Origin: Mucilaginibacter aquatilis
GTDB lineage: Bacteria; Bacteroidota; Bacteroidia; Sphingobacteriales; Sphingobacteriaceae
NCBI RefSeq assembly: GCF_009755275.1
Contig: NZ_WQLA01000008.1
Location: forward strand, 235,012-299,011
DNA length: 64,000 bases
Direction: 5' to 3'
The notes beneath the pieces were generated by a model. The model saw nothing but the letters and a program-made list of their open reading frames with translations, was not told the origin of the DNA and made no database searches. Shown one piece after another: positions 43,813 through 52,575 of this stretch. The position numbers and the translations under genes were made by a program. Every line of letters starts with the position of its first letter. The first letter of the stretch is position 1.

Positions 43813-44945
43813 AGCCATTAGAAGATTATTTAGTGGTTGATTTCAGCCAGTTTTTATCGGGGCCTTCGGCAGGTTTACGACTGGCCGATTTGGGTGCCCG
43901 TGTTATAAAAATAGAACGCCCCGAAACAGGCGATATCTGCCGCCACCTGTACACATCAAACGTGATCATGAATGGCGAATCGTCGGTTTTTCATGCCATA
44001 AACCGCAATAAGGAAAGCTTTACCGCCGACCTGAAGAATGAAGCCGACCGCCAAAACGTTTGGGAACTGGTAAAAAAGGCCGATGTGGTAATGCACAACT
44101 ATCGCCCCGGCGTAATGGAGCGTTTAGGCTTTGACTACGAAAGCGTAAAAGTGGTTAATCCCAACGTTGTTTACGGCGAAATTTCGGGCTATGGCAACGT
44201 TGGTCCATGGAAAGATAAACCGGGGCAAGATCTCTTGCTACAATCATTAACCGGCCTTACCTGGCTTACTGGCAATGCCGGTGGACCAGTACCAATGGGC
44301 TTGTCTATTATTGATATGCTGGCCGGAACGCACCTTGCTCAAGGTATACTGGCTTGCCTTGTACGCCGAACCATTAAAAACGAAGGTGCACTAATACAGG
44401 TAAGCATGCTCGAGTCTGCTTATGATTTGCAGTTTGAAGCCGTTACCACGTATTACTATGATGGTAAACTGCCCGAACGCTCTGAAAAGAACAATGCCCA
44501 TGCCTATTTAGGCGCACCTTATGGTGTTTATAAAACCGGCAATGGTTACATGGCTTTGGCTATGGGGTCAATTCCGCAATTAGGGCAGTTGCTACAGTGC
44601 GATGCGCTGTTAGCTTATACGGACGTTGGTCAGGCGTTTCATCAGCGCGACGAAATTAAGGCCATACTGGCTGCACACCTGCAAACCGGCACTACCGAGA
44701 GCTGGTTAGAAGTACTTTTAGCTGCCGATATTTGGTGTGCCGAAGTACTAAGCTGGGATGTACTGATGCAACAGGAAGGCTTTAAAGCGCTGAATATGAT
44801 ACAGGAAGTGAGCATGAACGATGGTTACAGCTATTGTACTACTCGCTGCCCTATCCGCATTGATGGCGAAATATTTACCTCAGAAAAAGGTTCGCCGGCT
44901 TTGGGCGAAAATACCGAAGCCATTTTACAGGAGTTTAAAGCGTAA
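43809..44945 (+). CDS. Class III CoA-transferase (CaiB/BaiF family), second of two
   Basis: 378 residues, clearly a paralogue of the preceding gene along its whole length (both share GLRLADLGARVIKIERP and similar C-terminal CxTRCPIRID). Catalytic aspartate D169 lies in MGLSIIDMLAGTHL. Both copies keep the active site, so neither looks like a dead regulatory subunit. The start ATG overlaps the previous stop (ATGA); the following SBP-like gene begins 2 bp after its stop. Confidence 0.92.
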   Translation: MKPLEDYLVVDFSQFLSGPSAGLRLADLGARVIKIERPETGDICRHLYTSNVIMNGESSVFHAINRNKESFTADLKNEADRQNVWELVKKADVVMHNYRPGVMERLGFDYESVKVVNPNVVYGEISGYGNVGPWKDKPGQDLLLQSLTGLTWLTGNAGGPVPMGLSIIDMLAGTHLAQGILACLVRRTIKNEGALIQVSMLESAYDLQFEAVTTYYYDGKLPERSEKNNAHAYLGAPYGVYKTGNGYMALAMGSIPQLGQLLQCDALLAYTDVGQAFHQRDEIKAILAAHLQTGTTESWLEVLLAADIWCAEVLSWDVLMQQEGFKALNMIQEVSMNDGYSYCTTRCPIRIDGEIFTSEKGSPALGENTEAILQEFKA

Positions 44946-44947
44946 GT

Positions 44948-46207
44948 ATGAGTCAGCAAGACACCATCAGGATAGCAGTACGTAAATTTGGCCCTTTTGA
45001 AAGCGCCCTGCAAAAAATATGGGATAGCTTTTGCACCGAAACCGGCTGCACGCTAAAAGCCGAAATGGTGCCGATGGACCTGGAGCTGCTTTACGATAGC
45101 ATCATTGAACAAAAAGGCCTGCAAAACGGTGACTGGGATATTGCCCATGTTGTTACGGATTGGCTTTACGAAGCCTGGACCACCGGTGCATTGCTCAATT
45201 TACAACCTTTAATTGCCCAAAATCCACCAGAAGATTTCCCTTCAGGATGGAGCCAGTCGCTTTTGGCGGCACAGCAGTTTGGTGAAAGCATAGCGGGGTT
45301 GCCGTTTCATGATGGCCCGGAGTGCTTTATTTACCGCAAAGACTTGTTTGAAGACAGTCGTGAGCAACAGTCATACTTTGACCAGCATGGCACTCCCCTG
45401 CGCGTACCGCAAACGTGGGATGAGTTTCAAACCGTGGCGCGTTTCTTTAATCGCCCCGAACAAAACCTTTACGGAACCGTGTTTGCCGGTTACCCGGATG
45501 GGCATAATACCGTATTTGATTTTGTACTACAGCTTTGGACGCGCGGCGGCCAGCTAACCGATGCCAACGGCGAAGTTAATGTTGATACCCCGCAAGCTGT
45601 TGTAGCGCTGGAATTTTTTAAACAATTGTTCCTTGATAAATCGGCTGTACACCCCCAATCGGTTAATTACGAATCGGTGCAAATGGGTATGGCCTTTGCC
45701 CGTGGCGAGGCTGCCATGATGGTGAACTGGTTCGGCTTTGCATCCATGTGCGAAGTGATTGCCGAATCGGCCGTTAAGGGCAAGGTTGATGTGGCTAAAT
45801 TGCCTGCTGCGCCAGGCACTGAATCTGCTTCGCTGAACGTTTACTGGTTGTACACCATTGGCGCAGGTAGCAGGCACAAGCAAACGGCTTATGATTTTTT
45901 ACGTTTTGCCGTAAATCAGCGTAACGATAAACTATTAACCTTAGAAGGTGGAATAGGTTGCCGCATTTCTACCTGGAACCATGGCGGAGTAAATGCCATT
46001 ATCCCTTACTATCATAAACTGGAAGAACTGCATACCGTAGCCCGTATGCTTCCGCAAAAAAGCAACTGGGCGCAAATAACTCACATTATTGATGAGGCTG
46101 TTTTGGCAGCCATAAATACCGATACTGCTGTGTCGCAAATACTAAAAATCGCGCAGCAGAAGATCACACAACTTACTACGGACGAAAAACATGCAAATAC
46201 CTTATAA
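44948..46207 (+). CDS. Second solute-binding-protein homologue without a signal peptide
   Basis: 419 residues of the family-1 type (AVRKFGPFESALQKIWDSFC at the N-lobe, DWDIAHVVTDWLYEAWTTGALL, VPQTWDEFQTVARFFNRPEQN, GEAAMMVNWFGFASM, YDFLRFAVN). As with the first copy, there is no signal peptide and the domain starts at the first residues. The two copies share only the fold; they are not close duplicates. Its end overlaps the oxidoreductase gene by 17 bp. Cytoplasmic binding of a sugar or sugar acid, or a structural partner role, are the options. Confidence 0.87.
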   Translation: MSQQDTIRIAVRKFGPFESALQKIWDSFCTETGCTLKAEMVPMDLELLYDSIIEQKGLQNGDWDIAHVVTDWLYEAWTTGALLNLQPLIAQNPPEDFPSGWSQSLLAAQQFGESIAGLPFHDGPECFIYRKDLFEDSREQQSYFDQHGTPLRVPQTWDEFQTVARFFNRPEQNLYGTVFAGYPDGHNTVFDFVLQLWTRGGQLTDANGEVNVDTPQAVVALEFFKQLFLDKSAVHPQSVNYESVQMGMAFARGEAAMMVNWFGFASMCEVIAESAVKGKVDVAKLPAAPGTESASLNVYWLYTIGAGSRHKQTAYDFLRFAVNQRNDKLLTLEGGIGCRISTWNHGGVNAIIPYYHKLEELHTVARMLPQKSNWAQITHIIDEAVLAAINTDTAVSQILKIAQQKITQLTTDEKHANTL

Positions 46208-47270
46208 ACCCATACTACCACATAACCCGTTACCCATCATTATTATTGGTGCAGGCGGCATTGTGGCCGATGCACATTTGCCAGCCTATAAAAAAGCAGG
46301 ATTTGAGGTGGTAGGGATAACTAACCGTACCCGCGCCCGTGCCGAAAAACTGGCCGCCGAGTGGAACATCCCCAACGTATATGACACCGTTGCCGATGCC
46401 GTGGCAAATGCACCGGCTAAAGCAGTTTACGACATCACCATAATGCCCGAAAAGTTTGTGGAAACTTTGGAGCAACTGCCCGATGGCAGCGGCGTGCTCA
46501 TCCAAAAACCCATGGGCGATTACTTTTGGCAAACCAAAGAGATATTAGAAGTTTGCCGCCGTAAAAAGCTAAACGCTGCCATTAATTGCCAGTTGCGCTT
46601 TGCACCTTACGTAAGCGCAGCCCGTTACATGATCGACCAAGGTTTAATTGGTGAGCTTTACGATATGGAGGTACGTGTTACCCTCGAAACACCGTGGGAA
46701 TTGTTCCCGTTTGTAATGGTTCATCCGCGTTTAGAGATACAATACCACAGCATCCACTACATTGATTTGATGCGTTCATTTTTGGGCGATCCACAGAGTG
46801 TGTATGCCAAAACTCTTAAACATCCTGCTAAAAAGCTATCATCATCGCGGTCGACCATTTTGTTTGATTATGGCGATACCATGCACGCTGTGATAAACAC
46901 TAATCACGACCACTCTTTTGGTCCGCATAACCAGGAAAGCTTTATCAAGTGGGAAGGTACCAAAGGCGCCATTAAAGCACGTATGGGCTTGCTGATGGAT
47001 TACCCACACGGCGTGCCCGACAAATTTGAGTACTGCATTGTAGAAGAAGGCAAACAACCCGAGTGGAAAGAAATTGAACTGGAAGGTTCATGGTTCCCGG
47101 ATGCCTTCATCGGCACTATGTCGAGCCTGATGCGCTACCAAAACGGCGAAACCCATGTGCTGCCAACGCATGTAGAAGATGTGATAAAAACCATGGCCGT
47201 GGTAGAAAGCGCTTACCAAAGCAGCGATACCGGCGGTGTTGTGGTAAGTGAGCAATTGAAAGATATCTGA
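46191..47270 (+). CDS. Gfo/Idh/MocA-family NAD(P)-dependent oxidoreductase
   Basis: 359 residues. Rossmann motif GAGGIVADAHLPAYKKAGFEVVGITNR near residues 20-46, the catalytic-lysine segment VLIQKPMGDYFWQT (K of the EKP-like motif) and HSIHYIDLMRSF (His-x-x-His of the substrate domain) are present. The C-terminal domain begins KLSSSRSTILFDYGDTMHAV. It would oxidise a hydroxyl of a sugar, inositol or sugar acid. It is the last gene of the first half of the cluster; a 204-bp gap with a palindromic repeat follows. Confidence 0.9.
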   Translation: MQIPYKPILPHNPLPIIIIGAGGIVADAHLPAYKKAGFEVVGITNRTRARAEKLAAEWNIPNVYDTVADAVANAPAKAVYDITIMPEKFVETLEQLPDGSGVLIQKPMGDYFWQTKEILEVCRRKKLNAAINCQLRFAPYVSAARYMIDQGLIGELYDMEVRVTLETPWELFPFVMVHPRLEIQYHSIHYIDLMRSFLGDPQSVYAKTLKHPAKKLSSSRSTILFDYGDTMHAVINTNHDHSFGPHNQESFIKWEGTKGAIKARMGLLMDYPHGVPDKFEYCIVEEGKQPEWKEIELEGSWFPDAFIGTMSSLMRYQNGETHVLPTHVEDVIKTMAVVESAYQSSDTGGVVVSEQLKDI

Positions 47271-47325
47271 ATCAGAATTTACTGAATTAGAGAATTGACA
47301 GAATAAAATCTAACATTTAAAACCC

Positions 47326-47409
47326 TGTCATTTCGACCTGAAGAGAAATCTTTTCAAAGCGTCTAGCTTATCAATCCGAAAAGATTTTTCTTTATCGTTC
47401 GAAATGACA
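47326..47409. repeat. Palindromic interspersed repeat
   Basis: TGTCATTTCGA (47326-47336) and TCGAAATGACA (47399-47409) are a perfect 11-bp inverted repeat. Inside it AGAAATCTTTTC and GAAAAGATTTTTCT form a second, imperfect pair. Elements of this TCATTTCGA...TCGAAATGA type are, to my knowledge, scattered in many copies in Sphingobacteriaceae genomes. It splits the cluster into two halves and may also affect transcription. Confidence 0.75.
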
Positions 47410-47432
47410 TATTGGGAAATAAAAGAGAAAAA

Positions 47433-47472
47433 TAAATCCGAAACCGAAAATCCGAAATCCGAAATACGAAAC
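47433..47472. repeat. Short tandem repeat of CCGAAA(A/T)
   Basis: Five irregular copies of a 6-7 bp unit (AATCCGAAACCGAAAATCCG and onward) run up to the next start codon. This minisatellite lies directly in the translation-start region of the MaoC-like gene. Confidence 0.7.
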
Positions 47473-47473
47473 C

Positions 47474-47917
47474 ATGTACTTTAAATCAACCTTTTTTGAA
47501 GATTATACTGTAGGCGATAAACGCGTAACCCTTGGCCGTACCATTACCGAAACCGATTTTGTGGTACATGCCGGTCATACGGGCGACTTTTTCCCTCATC
47601 ATTTGGACGCCGAGTGGTGTGCCACCCAACCGTTTAAACAGCGTATAGCCCACGGCACTATGATATTTGCTATTGGCATTGGCTTAACCGCTTCCGAAAT
47701 AAATCCTGAAGCTTTTTCAAAAGGTTATGATAAATTGCGCTTTGTAAAACCGGTATTTATTGGAGACACCATCCATTCAGAGGTAACTATTTCTGAAAAA
47801 ACGGATGCTAAAAAGCCTGAATACGGTACCGTTACGGAACATGTGGAAGTCATCAATCAGCACGGAGAAGTTGTGCTGGCTTGTGACCACCTGCTGCTGA
47901 CGAAGCGTAAAAATTAA
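47474..47917 (+). CDS. MaoC-like hot-dog hydratase/dehydratase
   Basis: 147 residues with one hot-dog domain. The hydratase-2 active-site motif is HTGDFFPHHLDAEWC, with D38 and H43 in the D-x4-H spacing of (R)-enoyl-CoA hydratases, then RIAHGTM. Such enzymes add or remove water from CoA thioesters. With two CoA-transferases upstream it could hydrate an enoyl-CoA made from the substrate acid. It starts the second half of the cluster and is 22 bp from the symporter gene. Confidence 0.88.
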   Translation: MYFKSTFFEDYTVGDKRVTLGRTITETDFVVHAGHTGDFFPHHLDAEWCATQPFKQRIAHGTMIFAIGIGLTASEINPEAFSKGYDKLRFVKPVFIGDTIHSEVTISEKTDAKKPEYGTVTEHVEVINQHGEVVLACDHLLLTKRKN

Positions 47918-47939
47918 CCCGATAACCAAATTTAAACTA

Positions 47940-49250
47940 ATGGCATTAATTACCGATCAGGATTCAGGCCTGGTAACCGAAACTAACTCCTCAGGTAAAA
48001 GCTACACTTTACCATTTATTCTGATTGTTAGCCTTTTCTTTTTGTGGGGCATGGCCCACAATCTGGATTCTATACTTATTCCACATTTAAGAAAAGCATG
48101 TCAATTAAAAAACTGGCAATCAACACTTATTGACACTTCGGTTTTTGCCGCCTATTTTCTGATGGCTATTCCGGCAGGTATGTTGCTGAAAAAGTTTGGT
48201 TACAAAAACAGCATCATTATTGGCTTAACCCTTTTTGCAGGTGGAGCATTCCTTTTTGTTCCGGCAGCAAATACGCTTAGTTATCCTATATTTTTAGGTG
48301 CGTTATTTATTATAGGTTGTGGTTTAGCAACGTTGGAAACTGCTGCGAACCCTTACGCCACCGTTTTGGGCGACCCGGCAGGTGCTACTACTCGTATCAA
48401 CCTTGCTGCATCATTCAATGGTCTTGCCACTATTGTAGGCCCATATTTAGGCACCATATTTATTTTATCGGGTAAAGAGTACACAGAAGCACAACTGGCA
48501 GCCATGAGCGCCGTTGAAAGAGCAAACTACTTTGCCGGTGAAGCAGCATCAGTTAAAGTGCCTTACATCATTTTAGGCTGTGTGTTAATTGCAGTGGCTC
48601 TACTATTTAAAGTGAGCAACTTGCCCGAAATAAAAAACAAAGCCAAGGAGGAAACATCGGGTGGCAGCTTTTTAGGCGCCTTACGTCACCGCCACTTACT
48701 GTGGGCAGTTATTGCTCAGTTTTTCTATGTGGGTGCGCAGGTTTGTGTAACCAGTTTTTTCATACGCATGGCACATCAAGGCGCACATTTTGACGAGAAA
48801 ACTGCAGGCACTTATTTAAGCTGGCTATATGGTGGCCTTTTTGTTGCCGGGCGTTTTATTGGCACCTTTTTACTAAAATTTATAAAGCCAAATGTATTAC
48901 TATCTGTATTTGCCGTATTAGCTACATTGCTTTGCGTGGTAGCCATTTTAGGCGAAGGAGGTTATGTAATTTACGCCTTAGGCGGTGTAGGCTTCTTCAT
49001 GTCTATCATGTTCCCTACAATATTCGCCTTAGGGGTGGAAGGATTAGGTGACGACACCAAACCAGGCTCTTCATGGTTGATCATGTCGATAGTTGGCGGT
49101 GCAATACTGCCTGTAATTATGGGACTTATTATTGACAGTAACGGCGATAATGTTCAATCGGGCTACATTGTACCACTGCTATGCTTCCTGGTTATCTTGT
49201 ACTTTGGCCTAAACGGTTACAAAATCAGAAAACAAATCGTTACAGTTTAG
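47940..49250 (+). CDS. FucP-type sugar:H+ symporter (MFS)
   Basis: 436 residues, about 12 transmembrane helices. The FucP family features are LFFLWGMAHNLDSILIPHLR near the start, AAYFLMAIPAGMLLKKFGYKN, CGLATLETAANPYATVLG and RINLAASFNGLATIVGP. It would import L-fucose, another 6-deoxy or branched sugar, or a sugar acid with protons. Its place before the RuBisCO-like and kinase genes points to the pathway substrate. The next gene starts 2 bp after its stop. Confidence 0.92.
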   Translation: MALITDQDSGLVTETNSSGKSYTLPFILIVSLFFLWGMAHNLDSILIPHLRKACQLKNWQSTLIDTSVFAAYFLMAIPAGMLLKKFGYKNSIIIGLTLFAGGAFLFVPAANTLSYPIFLGALFIIGCGLATLETAANPYATVLGDPAGATTRINLAASFNGLATIVGPYLGTIFILSGKEYTEAQLAAMSAVERANYFAGEAASVKVPYIILGCVLIAVALLFKVSNLPEIKNKAKEETSGGSFLGALRHRHLLWAVIAQFFYVGAQVCVTSFFIRMAHQGAHFDEKTAGTYLSWLYGGLFVAGRFIGTFLLKFIKPNVLLSVFAVLATLLCVVAILGEGGYVIYALGGVGFFMSIMFPTIFALGVEGLGDDTKPGSSWLIMSIVGGAILPVIMGLIIDSNGDNVQSGYIVPLLCFLVILYFGLNGYKIRKQIVTV

Positions 49251-49252
49251 TT

Positions 49253-50497
49253 ATGGAAAGAGTTACCGGCAAATATTATATAGAAACCCCTTACAAGTTA
49301 GAAAAAGCCGCGCAGGTTTTAGCAGGCGAACAATCAAGCGGGACGTTCGTGGCCGTTCCGGGCGAAACAGAGGAACTAAAAGCGCGTTTCGCGGCAAGAG
49401 TGGAGAAGATAACACACCTTGAAACCGTAAAAGAGCCTGCAATTCCGGGCGCTACCTCAAAAACGGGCGAATATCATCGCGCCAGCATAGAGGTTTCATG
49501 GTCGGTTGAGAACTTTGGCTACAACCTGCCGGTGCTGGTTTCTACCTTACAGGGTAATTTATACGAAATAACTCAGTTTACCGGCTTAAAGCTGATGGAC
49601 ATTGAACTGCCGGCATCATACAGCGAGCATTTCAAAGGCCCGCAATTTGGTATTGAAGGTTGCCGTCAATTAACCAGCGTGCAAGATCGTCCGCTGATTG
49701 GTACCATCATTAAGCCTAGCATAGGCATGACGCCTGAGCAAACGGCCGAATTAGTTAAAACTTTAGCCGAAGCAGGTATCGACTTTATAAAAGATGATGA
49801 GCTGCTTTCTGCATCGGCCAACTCATCATTTGAAGACCGGGTTGATGCTATTATGCGTGTAATTAATGCTCATGCCGATAAAACCGGCAAAAAGGTCATG
49901 TACGCGTTTAACTTAAGCGACGAGGTTGACAGCATGCTTCGCCGGTACGAGTATATTTTAAACGCAGGGGGCACTTGTGCCATGGTGAGCTTAAACAGCG
50001 TAGGCTTATCGGGCGTAAAAAAGATATGCGATCAGCGCGAGTTGGCCATTCATGGACACCGCAATGGCTGGGGTATGCTTAACCGTCACCCCTTGCTGGG
50101 TATCGAGTTCCCGGCGTACCAAAAGCTTTGGCGTTTGGCCGGGGTTGACCAGATACACGTAAACGGCATCCAAAACAAATTTTGGGAGTCGGATGATTCG
50201 GTTGTACGCTCGATAGAGGCTTGCTTAACACCATTGGATAATGGCACTACTGTATTACCAGTTGTATCATCGGGCCAGTGGGGCGGTCAGGCGTTCGAAA
50301 CCTATCGTCGGACCCAAACCACCGATTTGCTTTACATGGCAGGCGGCGGCATTATGGCTCACCCTGACGGGCCAACCGGTGGCGTGGTAGCCCTGCAACA
50401 AGCTTGGAAAGGCGCTGTTGACGGACTAACCCTCGAACAAGCAGCATCAACCTACCCTGAGTTTAATAACTCAGTTAAAAAATTCGGCGGTAAGTAG
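49253..50497 (+). CDS. RuBisCO-like protein (form IV)
   Basis: 414 residues from the ATG at 49253; an upstream start in the same frame overlaps the symporter gene and is rejected. The large-subunit fold is clear. Active-site positions, numbered against spinach RuBisCO: K154 in TIIKPSIG (K175), K180-D181-D182-E183 (K201 carbamate, D203, E204), H269-R270 (H294, R295), H302 (H327), loop-6 K309 (K334), S340 (S379) and GGG at 364-366. K177 is replaced by S156 and H298 is lost, so it should not fix CO2 like RuBisCO. RLPs next to a DUF1537 kinase are known as 3-oxo-isoapionate-4-phosphate decarboxylase or transcarboxylase/hydrolase in D-apionate catabolism. Confidence 0.93.
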   Translation: MERVTGKYYIETPYKLEKAAQVLAGEQSSGTFVAVPGETEELKARFAARVEKITHLETVKEPAIPGATSKTGEYHRASIEVSWSVENFGYNLPVLVSTLQGNLYEITQFTGLKLMDIELPASYSEHFKGPQFGIEGCRQLTSVQDRPLIGTIIKPSIGMTPEQTAELVKTLAEAGIDFIKDDELLSASANSSFEDRVDAIMRVINAHADKTGKKVMYAFNLSDEVDSMLRRYEYILNAGGTCAMVSLNSVGLSGVKKICDQRELAIHGHRNGWGMLNRHPLLGIEFPAYQKLWRLAGVDQIHVNGIQNKFWESDDSVVRSIEACLTPLDNGTTVLPVVSSGQWGGQAFETYRRTQTTDLLYMAGGGIMAHPDGPTGGVVALQQAWKGAVDGLTLEQAASTYPEFNNSVKKFGGK

Positions 50498-50504
50498 TTA
50501 AAGC

Positions 50505-51902
50505 ATGGCGGCAAACAATCATCTTTTATTGGCCTACTACGGCGACGATTTCACCGGATCGACAGATGCGCTGGAATTTTTGAGCCGTGCGGGCATCAAA
50601 ACCGTTTTGTTTATGGAGCCGCCAACAACCGCACAATTATCTCGCTATAGCGGCTTACAAGCCATTGGTGTAGCCGGACTAACCCGCTCTATGCCACCTA
50701 ATGATATGGAGGCTGTATTAAAGCCTGCCTTTAATGCGTTAAAAGCATTAGGCGCTCCGCATGTTCATTATAAGGTTTGCTCCACGTTCGATTCTTCGCC
50801 CACCATTGGCAGCATTGGCCGGGCAATAGATGTTGGTGCAGAGATATTTAAAGCGCCGTTTGTACCGCTACTGGTAGCGGCCCCGGCTTTAGGAAGGTAT
50901 TGCTTTTTTGGCAACCTGTTTGCCCGAATGGGTATTGGCAGTAAGGGTGAAATTTACCGGTTAGACCGCCACCCTTCAATGAGCCGGCACCCGGTTACGC
51001 CGGCTGATGAAAGCGACTTGCGGCTGCATTTATCTAAACAGACTGTTAAAACCATTGGGCTGCTGGACATATTACAAATAAGCAAGCCGTTTGAAGAGGC
51101 ACAAACAGCCTTATCACAAACTATTAAAAACGGTGCCGATGTTGTTCTTTTTGATGGGCAGGAAGACACACATTTAACCAAGATTGGCCGTCTCATAGAT
51201 GAATATTCAGATAGTGATAGTCCGCTATTTTCGGTAGGATCATCGGGTATTGAGATGGCTTTAGGCAGTTACTGGCAGTCGATAGGAGAAGTTGGAAAGC
51301 CTGCCCTATGGACTGCGGCTGATGAGGTTGAGCAATTACTTATTATCTCGGGTAGTTTGTCGCCGGTAGCATCTAAACAGATAGAAGTAGCGCTAAACAA
51401 CAATTTTGAAAGTATTGCAATCAATACCTCTGCTTTGGCATCAGGTGCAGATGTGGGTATAGTAATAGTACCAGCTATCCAAAAAGCTATTGAAAGCATT
51501 AAACAAGGCAAAAGCGTAATTATACATACCAGTACCGGTAACCACGATGAGCGTGTGCCCAATGCAAAGACTATGTTTGAAAGCCGTGGCTGGGATGCAC
51601 AAACCATTCGCAAGCAAACGCCTAAAATATTTGGTACGGCACTGGGCCTTGTGGCTGATGCCGTAATTAGCCAAACACATATTAAACGCCTGGTGATTGC
51701 CGGTGGCGATACATCCAGCTATGCTGCCCGTGCTTTGGGCATTGAAGCTGTGGAAATGATAGCTCCTTTATGGCCCGGCGCACCATTATGTAAAGCCTAC
51801 GCCCCCAATAAACCTGTAGATGGGCTACAGGTGAACATTAAAGGTGGGCAAGTAGGCGACGAAAATTATTATTTAACCGTACTAAAAGGAAAACCATTAT
51901 AA
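50505..51902 (+). CDS. DUF1537 four-carbon acid sugar kinase-family protein
   Basis: 465 residues. The N-terminal domain binds the sugar acid (YYGDDFTGSTDALEFLSRAG, HYKVCSTFDSSPTIGSIGRA). The C-terminal nucleotide-binding domain has LLIISGSLSP, HTSTGN, VIAGGDTSSYAARALG, and LCKAYAPNKPVDGLQVNIK, VGDENYY. The family phosphorylates 3-oxo-tetronates, D-threonate/erythronate and 3-oxo-isoapionate. The direct pairing with the RuBisCO-like gene (7 bp upstream) favours a kinase for the RLP substrate, such as 3-oxo-isoapionate kinase, but this remains an inference. Confidence 0.92.
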   Translation: MAANNHLLLAYYGDDFTGSTDALEFLSRAGIKTVLFMEPPTTAQLSRYSGLQAIGVAGLTRSMPPNDMEAVLKPAFNALKALGAPHVHYKVCSTFDSSPTIGSIGRAIDVGAEIFKAPFVPLLVAAPALGRYCFFGNLFARMGIGSKGEIYRLDRHPSMSRHPVTPADESDLRLHLSKQTVKTIGLLDILQISKPFEEAQTALSQTIKNGADVVLFDGQEDTHLTKIGRLIDEYSDSDSPLFSVGSSGIEMALGSYWQSIGEVGKPALWTAADEVEQLLIISGSLSPVASKQIEVALNNNFESIAINTSALASGADVGIVIVPAIQKAIESIKQGKSVIIHTSTGNHDERVPNAKTMFESRGWDAQTIRKQTPKIFGTALGLVADAVISQTHIKRLVIAGGDTSSYAARALGIEAVEMIAPLWPGAPLCKAYAPNKPVDGLQVNIKGGQVGDENYYLTVLKGKPL

Positions 51903-51909
51903 ACCAAAG

Positions 51910-52563
51910 ATGAAGACTTTAGGATTAATTCACACCTCTCACACGCTGATTCCCATGTTTCAGCAACTGGTTAAAGACCATTTGCCGGGCGTAAACATTG
52001 TTAATATTGTAGACGATAGCCTGGTAAAAAACATCAGGAGCCGCGGTAGTTTAACTGAATCTATTAGCAAGCGTGTTGCCGATTACGTTGCATCGGCGGA
52101 AGACTCAGGAGCTGATTACATCCTGGTTACCTGCTCATCAATTGGTGCGGCGGTTGAAGCTGCTGCCCAAAACGCCGGTGTACCGGTATTACGTGTAGAC
52201 CAACCCATGGCCGACGAAGCTGTGCAGTCAGGTAAGCGAATTGGCGTAATAGCCACGTTGTCTACCACGTTAGAACCTACCGGTGACCTGGTTAAACGCC
52301 GCGCTGCTTTGGCCGGCAAGGAAATAGAACTGGTATCGAAGCTTTGCGACGGTGCTTTTGAAGCGCTCATGAGCGGCGATACCGAAACACACGATAAAAT
52401 TGTTACTGCTGCCTTGCGCGAACTATCGGCGCAGGTAGATGTAGTTTTGCTGGCACAGGCATCAATGGCGCGTGTGGTTGACGGATTGGATGAAGCCGAT
52501 AAAACAGTGCCCATTGTGGCAAGCCCGCCAACGGCCATTAAATACATAGCAACCAAACTTTAA
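51910..52563 (+). CDS. Asp/Glu/hydantoin racemase-family protein lacking the second cysteine
   Basis: 217 residues of the aspartate/glutamate racemase fold. The first catalytic Cys is C75 in ILVTCSSIGAAVEAA. In place of the second Cys the sequence reads VVLLAQASMARV (Q183-A184-S185), so a two-base racemisation is unlikely. A one-cysteine lyase, decarboxylase or isomerase activity is more plausible, comparable to arylmalonate decarboxylase, which also keeps only one of the two. It lies 7 bp after the DUF1537 gene. Confidence 0.86.
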   Translation: MKTLGLIHTSHTLIPMFQQLVKDHLPGVNIVNIVDDSLVKNIRSRGSLTESISKRVADYVASAEDSGADYILVTCSSIGAAVEAAAQNAGVPVLRVDQPMADEAVQSGKRIGVIATLSTTLEPTGDLVKRRAALAGKEIELVSKLCDGAFEALMSGDTETHDKIVTAALRELSAQVDVVLLAQASMARVVDGLDEADKTVPIVASPPTAIKYIATKL

Positions 52564-52575
52564 CAATTTCAACCG

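Noticed and set aside
41502..46207. ABC sugar importer
   Set aside because: The two binding-protein homologues lack signal peptides and no permease or ATPase gene is present.
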